From positions 3,353,001 through 3,417,000 of the forward strand of contig NC_088915.1 in assembly GCF_963576675.1 (NCBI RefSeq): a stretch of DNA of 64,000 bases, read 5' to 3'. Position numbers and translations under genes: made by a program. The stretch is from Euphorbia lathyris. Its lineage: Eukaryota; Streptophyta; Magnoliopsida; Malpighiales; Euphorbiaceae. Positions 57,241 to 64,000 of the stretch are shown one piece after another. Position 1 is the first letter of the stretch; every line of letters begins with the position of its first letter. Under the pieces are notes generated by a model. The model had not been told where the DNA came from. It was given only the letters and a program-made list of their open reading frames with translations, and did not search any database.

Positions 57241-58150
57241 TATTTGGATTTTGCCCCCAAATTCCATTCTTAGTCAACTAAGAGTAGTTTAAGCTTCCCT
57301 GTAACTTCGTGGTAAGCTTGAAGAAAATTAGGGATAAGATAAGTTTTTTTCCCTGCCAAGTGGTCCACGCTTTCTTAACTCTAGCAGCTCAACCAAAGGG
57401 ACTCAATCAAACTGTTCTTCTAGAAATGATGGGATACTCACAGCACCAAACAAATCTTATTTTTAGATTTAGTTTCAGACAAATCAATCTACTTAATCTT
57501 ATAATTAATAAATTGTATAAGGCTAACTCCTTCTAAAGTTATTGAAAAAAATTAATTTTGTCCTTATCTTATAAAACATCTTAATTTTGTCCATTCATAA
57601 TTTCTTTTGTGAATTTTATTTTGATAATAGAAAATTTGATTTAGTTTTATCATTTTCAAAATAATTTCGAATAAAAAGTTTCCACCAAATTTATTAGAAA
57701 ATTGAGCCAATAATTTACAGCAAAGATAAAAATTAAGCCATTTTATAAAATTAGAGGGAAATTCCCAATAACCTCATGATTAAAATTGAGGTTCTCCTAA
57801 AAATAAATCTGATCCATAGTAAAATTATATATGACTCGACAACAACACACGTAATCGACACTATCCCAATAGGTTAATACGAGATTGAAATGAAATTTTT
57901 TGGGTTAGATTACGGTTTAATCATTTTGACACTAATTCGAAATTGACACGACATGATCACAATACAAACTCAATAGTTGCAACATGTAATATTTATGTTG
58001 TAAGTTTTTATACATTTTTTATTGGGACAAGGGTCTAATTTAACCGTGCCGCTTCAATCAAAGTGCAGGGTTTAACGTATGAAGTGATGCAAATTAAACC
58101 CTAATTTTTTCAAGCAATACCAATTTTAACCAAGCTCTGTCCAAAATTTA
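57240..58150 (+). repeat. repeat-unit tail and upstream part, truncated
   Basis: Matches unit tails and the upstream foldback region, here without the LINE that splits U1 (GGGATACTCACAGCACC is continuous). It ends inside the foldback MITE at GCTCTGTCCAAAATTTAA, where the large duplication begins. Confidence 0.65.
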
Positions 58151-58152
58151 AA

Positions 58153-58528
58153 TGATAATGTGTTCAATTGATCTAAATGATCCCTGAGTTGCGTACCTTC
58201 CTGCATTCACAGGCCAAACAGATGTTGTTTCAGAAGAAGTTTGTTCGTTAGAGATTTCGTCATGTATAAGCTCTCTAACTTCATCCACAGACCGGCAGCA
58301 GTCTCTTCGTCTGAGACCTCAGTGATGATGTCATCTGCGAGGCACAACATAATTGTTGAATGTGCCTTTTCTTCCAGAATCGTCATCTCAGCAGTGACTT
58401 CTCCCGTTGCCTTCTTCAACGGCGTCCACAGACCTTGTTGTTTTAACAAAGCCAGCATCTTGATCTGCCATAGACTGAAACTATTTCTCCCAATAAACTT
58501 TTCGATTTTCACGTTCATCGCAGACATC
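58153..58528 (-). pseudogene. gag: Ty1/copia gag fragment, copy 2
   Basis: Duplicate of 253-628. It lacks the frameshift of copy 1 and reads on through TAEMTILEEKAHSTIMLCLA to KQHLFGL, where a CGA-to-TGA change makes a stop at ~58,205. It is cut at 58,153, and the sequence found at 1-252 is not present. Confidence 0.85.
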
Positions 58529-58545
58529 TTTCTCTGATACCAGTT

Positions 58546-58933
58546 TGTTGTGCGAAATTAATGAAAGATAAATAAACAATCAATCGAAAAACACAGATTT
58601 ACATGGTTCACCAACGTTGTGTTGGCTAGTCCACGGGCAGAAGGAGAATAGTATTATTAGGAGGCGAAAATCAGATTACAATGATTAGGTTACATAATGG
58701 GGGTATTTATAATACCTAATCTAACCTAATCCCACTAGGAACCCATGATCCTAATCCCACTAGGAACCCATGATCCCAATCCCAATCCAACTAGGAACTC
58801 ATGATCCCAATCCAAATAGGAACCCATGATCCTAATCCAACTAGGAATCCGAAACCCAAATCCTACTCCGAATAGGAAACGGGATATACTGATTCAAGGC
58901 ATTACGACAATACGTAAATATCGCATTTGGACA
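58546..58933 (-). repeat. copia LTR, copy 2
   Basis: 388 bp, TGT...ACA ends, nearly identical to 684-1070. Confidence 0.85.
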
Positions 58934-59684
58934 AACCATGGCCTAGGGTATGGAGGAGCCCAAAAATAATATTTTTAGAAAAAAAAATACAAAAATGAAA
59001 TCTTAAAAGATAAAACAGTTAAGGAAATAATCCTAGGCTTAAATAATTTGCAACACATATCTAGGCACAATGGAGGGAAGGGTCCAAATATAATGTTTTA
59101 TAAAAAATACTGAAATTAAAATCTCAAAATGATAAATACATGTCATAGTCCTAAATAGTCAGAACACATAAATTTATTACTATAATAATTTTTCACATGT
59201 TGATGCAAATGATTCTTTTTCAGAAATGAAAGTTTTGCAAATCTTTGGCCAAAATTATTGCTGCAGCATTTGAAATTCTTGAGTTTGTCAAAACAGCAGA
59301 TTATTACCCAAATGTTTCGATTGCGCTTCGAATCCACTTAACTATATATCTGCTAAAAGAAATTTTTTAGAGTTAAAATTATTGAAAAACTATTTGAGAT
59401 CATCATCGCAAAAAAAGATTAAATAGTTTAATAATTTTATCTATTGAGAAAAATATATTAGAGAATGTTGGTGTATGCTTATTTTTAGTGATTCTGCATT
59501 TAGAAATGCTCGTAGATAATATTTTGTATGAGCAACTAAGTTTTTAATATGAAATAAAATATTTTTTTATTTCAAACTTTATTAGATCCCTTGTTAAAAG
59601 TAATAAAAAGGTGTCATTTATAAGTAATTTTTCTTTTTACATAATTGATTTTTTACCTGTACTTATTTACTATGCCCTGGTTTG
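58932..59684. mobile_element. TIR-bounded DNA element, copy 2
   Basis: Duplicate of 1069-1823. The end repeats read CAAACCATGGCCTAG and CTATGCCCTGGTTTG, one substitution each. Confidence 0.6.
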
Positions 59685-60024
59685 AAGCTTCGCCCCTACG
59701 CCTCCAAAATCTCAGGATCCGTCTTAGTTAACAGTATTTTATTATATGGTAGACAACAACTTCATACCAGATGGTAGAATTTAAGCAAATAGTGTAAGGT
59801 ATTTTATTACATAGTTTCTCATATTTTGAATTTGCCCCCAAATTCCATTCGTAGCCAACTAAGAGTAGTTTAAGATTCCCTCTAACTTGGTCGCCAGATT
59901 GAAGAAAATTAGGGATAGGATATGTTTTTTTTCCTGCCACTTGCTCCACTCTTTCTTAACTCTAGTAGCTCAACAGGTGAGACTCAATCAAACTATTCTT
60001 CTAGAAACAATGGGATACACAACT

Positions 60025-61290
60025 TTTTTTGAATGAAGGTTGGAACAAGGACAGAAAAAGAAGCGAGACATCCCAGCCAGGCTGGCACCCCTAGCCGCTT
60101 AAACTGCCCAGCCCATTATATTAAAAAATCCAAAAGAGTACAAAGAAAGGATAAAACAGAACGGATATTGTAGGAAACAAATGAGGGTTACAGAAAAACC
60201 AAATTGAAATTAAGAACGGAAATCGGAAATCGAACTGTACGATTGAAAGAAAAGTTTTTTTCGAAACTGGTTGTGTTTATAGCCTCCAAAAATATGAACG
60301 TTGTAACGCGTGGTATATTTGCTAAAAACCACTTAACACAATTTAAAGGCTTCTAAAGGCCAACTCTATATATACCCACTCAAAGGGTTATAAGTTTCCC
60401 ATGTGGGATTGTAAAAGTGCTCTTGAGAGCAAAGTGGTTAAAGACAAATATACCCCACACTTTCAAACCCATTTTTATTAAACACACCAATGTTTCAAAG
60501 CCATTTTTCTAACAGATATGTCCAACGTTACATAGATCGTCAAAAATAAAAGATTGACAAAATTCAGGGGCAGAGTGCCACCAGGTTAATCACGGGGATG
60601 AAGCTCCAAAGCGTGCCAAAGAGTCAGCCGAGCGGTTTCCTTCCCTGTAAATGTGTAATTCTTACCTCCATATTAGCGCATTAGTGTAAAAATCTCGTCC
60701 AAGCTTGTCGGATCAGCCACGGGACCTTCGAAGAACGCTGTTTTAACATGCTTACCACAAAAGAGGAGTCTGATTCTATCCATAGTTGGTGCCACCCTTT
60801 TTCCCATGCGATTTCAATTGCGAAAATGACAGCCCCAGCTCAGCAATATGCACAAAGGATTCACCAATGGGGAAGGCGAAACAGCCCTTCGGGAACCCTC
60901 TATGGTGTCGAAAAATGCCTCCTGAACCTGCCAAACCTGGTGAGCCTGATGCGGATCCATCTGTGTTGGCTTTGGTCCATCCCGCCGGTGGGGGACCCAG
61001 CGAACGATAATTATGTTCGGGGCAGGCCGCTGTCGAATGGTTCCGGGGTCAGCAAAATGTCTAGTCTCACGAACCGAGAGCCATAGCCGGGATTTAGTAA
61101 TTTGGATTGATATCGTTAAAAAAAGCATGGTTCTGAGTTTTCCGGATCAGCCAAGGGCAAGTGATGATTGCCACTCTCCAAAGGTTCATCAAATGTTTAG
61201 GAATCCTTCGATGTTGCAAATCATTGAAGAAGTCGGCGAATGGGCCAGCAGGTGTTATCGTGGAATTGAAGAATTCTCCAGCACCAAACA
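60025..61290 (-). mobile_element. L1-type LINE fragment, copy 2
   Basis: Duplicate of 2,161-3,512, with RNase H motifs and the same frameshift at VRWVP. It has one base fewer at CCCCAGCTC, breaking the frame at another site, and a different, shorter segment at 60,236-60,308 where copy 1 has a GC-rich stretch. The TIR MITE is at 60,309-60,460. Confidence 0.8.
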
Positions 61291-64000
61291 AATCTTATTT
61301 CTGGATTTTGTTTCACACAAATCAATCTACTTATAAAGCTAATTCCTTCTAAAGTTATTGAAAAAGATAATAATTTTGTCCTTATCTTATAAAACAGCTT
61401 AATTTTGTCCATTCATGAACTTTTTTGTGAATTTTATTTTGATAATAGAAAATTTAATTTAATTTTATCATTTTCAAAATAATTTCGAATAAAAAGTTTC
61501 CACGGAATTTATTAGAAAATGATAAAATTGAACCAATATTTTAGGGCAATGATTAAAAGTAAGCCTTTTTGTAAAATGAGAGGGAAATTCCCAATAACCT
61601 CAAGATTAAAATTGAGGTTTTCCTAAAAATAATTTTGACCCATAGTAAAATTATATATGACTCGACAACACCACACGTAATCGATATCATCCTGATTAGG
61701 TTAATACGAGATTGAAATGAAATTTTTTGGGTTGGATTACGGTTTAATAATTTTGACACTACTTCGAAATTGACACGGCACGATCCCTATAGAAACTCAA
61801 TAATTGCAACATGTAATATTTATTTTGTAATTTTGTATATTTTTTTATTGGGATAAGCGTCAAATTTAACCATAACGCTTCAATGAATGTGCATATTTAG
61901 CTCCTAACATATGAAGTGATGCAAATAAAACCCTAATTTTTCCAAGCAAGACCAAGTTTAGCCAAGCTCTGTCGAAAATGCAAAAAGACTGGTTACTGTT
62001 ATTTAATTATCACGTCGTATCTTCCAAACAAGTTTGTCGTTAGATTGAAGCAGTTATATATATTTTTTATTTTTCTTATAACTATATTAATAACACTCTA
62101 AATATTTAAGAGAATTTGATAAAAAAAATTGTGATTAAGTTATATGTAGCAGATTTAGTTTTTAGCATTTTAGCAGAATTTTTATAGTTTTGTTACTAAT
62201 AAATTAATAAACTAAAGTGATAGTAAAATACTAATAAAACATGTTTTTTCTAATTTTCGGTAAGGTATGACTCAAATTGATCTTACTATCAGAGTTAAAT
62301 TTGCATAATTTCATACGTTAAGGTTAAATCACAATAGAATTAAGAACGTTAGGGTTAAATTTAAGACTAATATTTGGCCCAAACTGTTACAGTGAGAGAC
62401 ACCATGTGTCACATGTCAAAAAGAAAATAACTTATTTGTAAATACTTGTGAACTTTTAAGAATTTAGAGAACAATTGAAATTTTGAGGTTATTGAAATTA
62501 ATTATATAAAGATAAAATTGGACAAAAATATGAGGCTATTAAAGATAATTAGACAAAAATAGAAGGTCTAATTTAGAACTTTAAAACTTTAGTGGGTAGG
62601 TGAAGTTTGAGAGGAAGGGATGACATCACCTATATAACTGGACTTACACCTTTACTCTTCTCAATCGCGGAATAGCAATTAGCGTTACCCAATGTTCATA
62701 GATATCTCCTGTGTGAGATCTGAATAGTAGATAGCCCATATATCAATTATGGATACGGTTAGGATTAGGGTTTATCTTCTCCAGAAAGTGGCATAATCAA
62801 TTCTATAGAAATCAATACTTAGGATTAGGGCTTATCTTTTCTAGAAAGTTAGCATTCATCAATGCTTTTAGGATCTGATCTCTAACTGCTCTGTCCTCGA
62901 GTAAATTTCCAAAGAGAATCAAGCTTAATTCTATAAAAACCCTTCCTCAAGAAAGAAGGGAGGAGCATCAAGTGATGGTCAGTATTTTGATCCTATCTTA
63001 ATAATTTTTTTTGCAGGAAACTATTAACAAATCAAATTCCTGCGTTTTTCTTTGTTGGGTTTCATGTTTTAATAGCAATTCTGAAGATATAATGAGTTTT
63101 TCAACTACTCTAGCTTATTATATGTGTTTACAAATGATCTATCATTATTAATTTTTCTTTAATTACTTGTTTTCTATAGTGGTTTTTAAAAAATGATTAT
63201 GCCAAAAGGTGAGAATTTTAGGATTGTAATTGTGATTTCAATAGATTTATTGTCAAATTTGTTTGTTTGTGAGTGCCTTACATAAGTTGTCTGATGTGTT
63301 CTATAAGTTTGTTTTAAACTTGATATGCTCATTTTTGTTAGATGTTGCTCTCTAGTGTGTTTGTTTATATAACCTATCTAATGTGTGAGGATGATATGAT
63401 TACTTGAAATTGAAACCGCAAGTTTGTTTATGCTTCTGGTGTTATGATAAGTTTTTTTATACAAATCAAGATTGTTTGTTATTTGCTATGATGAAACTAT
63501 GCTGCTAATGCTTGATCTGAATATTATGTAAATTTCAGCAGACAATTATTTTTGCTGTAATTTCCTGCATTTTCAACTAGTTGAGATTGTGGCTTTGGGA
63601 GTAACTATTTTTAGCTTAATTTGCAATGGAGAAAATTGCAGAGTCCAAATCTGTGTTTGTTCATTTAGTAAAGCATTAGCTATTGTTCATTTTAGTTTGA
63701 CAATGCTAGATGTTTCTCTCAAAATACTAATTTGTTGTTTGTAACAAATGATTAGGAAATTGTTGGTGCCTGATTTTCTCAATTGGTATTATTGTTTTGC
63801 TTCAATTCAGTTGCCTACTTTTAGGCGGATTGATTCAACCGATATCATTCATTGCATTTGTAATGACTATATTATCAGCTTTTTTAATTGTTTGATCAAC
63901 ACCGAATGAATTTAATTCCATTGAAGATCTTAATCTATTTCCATTGTTTCCAAGTAAAGAGATTGAATTTAGAGATTAGCATTTTTGAGGAATATATATG
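61290..64000 (+). repeat. promoter-bearing repeat unit U1 duplicate
   Basis: Duplicate of 3,513-6,430 to the window end. It lacks ~60 bp after position 3,550 (AATCTACTTATAAAGC join) and ~55 bp near 63,842. The promoter pair TGACATCA/TATATAA is intact at 62,621-62,637, and the foldback MITE is at 61,850-62,380. Confidence 0.75.

Overview
The window is plant nuclear DNA, most likely from a eudicot. It is AT-rich, contains almost no intact host genes, and is made almost entirely of transposable elements and long decayed repeats. The organism cannot be named from the sequence. The evidence for a plant is direct: Ty1/copia and Ty3/gypsy elements primed by initiator-tRNA-Met sites, L1-type LINEs with a C-terminal RNase H, a CACTA transposon carrying an exon of a plant HAD hydrolase, Stowaway and Mutator-like MITEs, and promoter regions with plant-style TATA boxes and TTAGGGTTT leaders. 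A CRM-like gypsy element and the repeat density suggest pericentromeric heterochromatin, which is an inference.

Layout. (1) 1-6,700: a gag-only copia relic, a TIR-bounded element, a LINE 3' end and a promoter-bearing repeat unit on the + strand. From position 253 this block is duplicated in direct orientation at 58,153-64,000, where it runs off the window. (2) 6,740-13,110: gene fragments (a possible RRM-like gene, a coiled-coil gene, Plus-3-like exons) with a near-perfect ~790 bp hairpin at 10,816-11,610. A decayed inverted copy of this gene block lies at 52,640-56,400. (3) 13,330-25,311 and 41,695-49,030: about five head-to-tail copies, on the - strand, of one ~3-4.5 kb repeat unit. Each carries a TATA box with a conserved TGATGTCA-type element, foldback MITEs and, in three copies, an uninterrupted 86-codon ORF. 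One copy holds a complete 1,565 bp gag-only copia element. (4) 25,312-41,694: a nested transposon cluster that splits one of those units. A LINE is split by a tandem array of three LTR-like units. The first unit contains a nearly intact 5.3 kb CRM-like Ty3/gypsy element, the second a 3.5 kb CACTA element with a captured HAD exon, and the third a small perfect-palindrome insertion. (5) 49,031-53,694: a pectinesterase-like gene fragment behind a MULE-like end, a 1.85 kb Tekay/Del-type LTR, and an 820 bp foldback MULE with a perfect 9 bp target duplication.

No complete functional host gene is visible. The nearest thing to an active protein gene is the CRM-like gag-pol, broken by one nonsense codon. 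The most unusual features are the Plus-3 hairpin, the repeated promoter-bearing unit with its conserved small ORF, and the nested cluster whose order of insertion can be read from target-site duplications.
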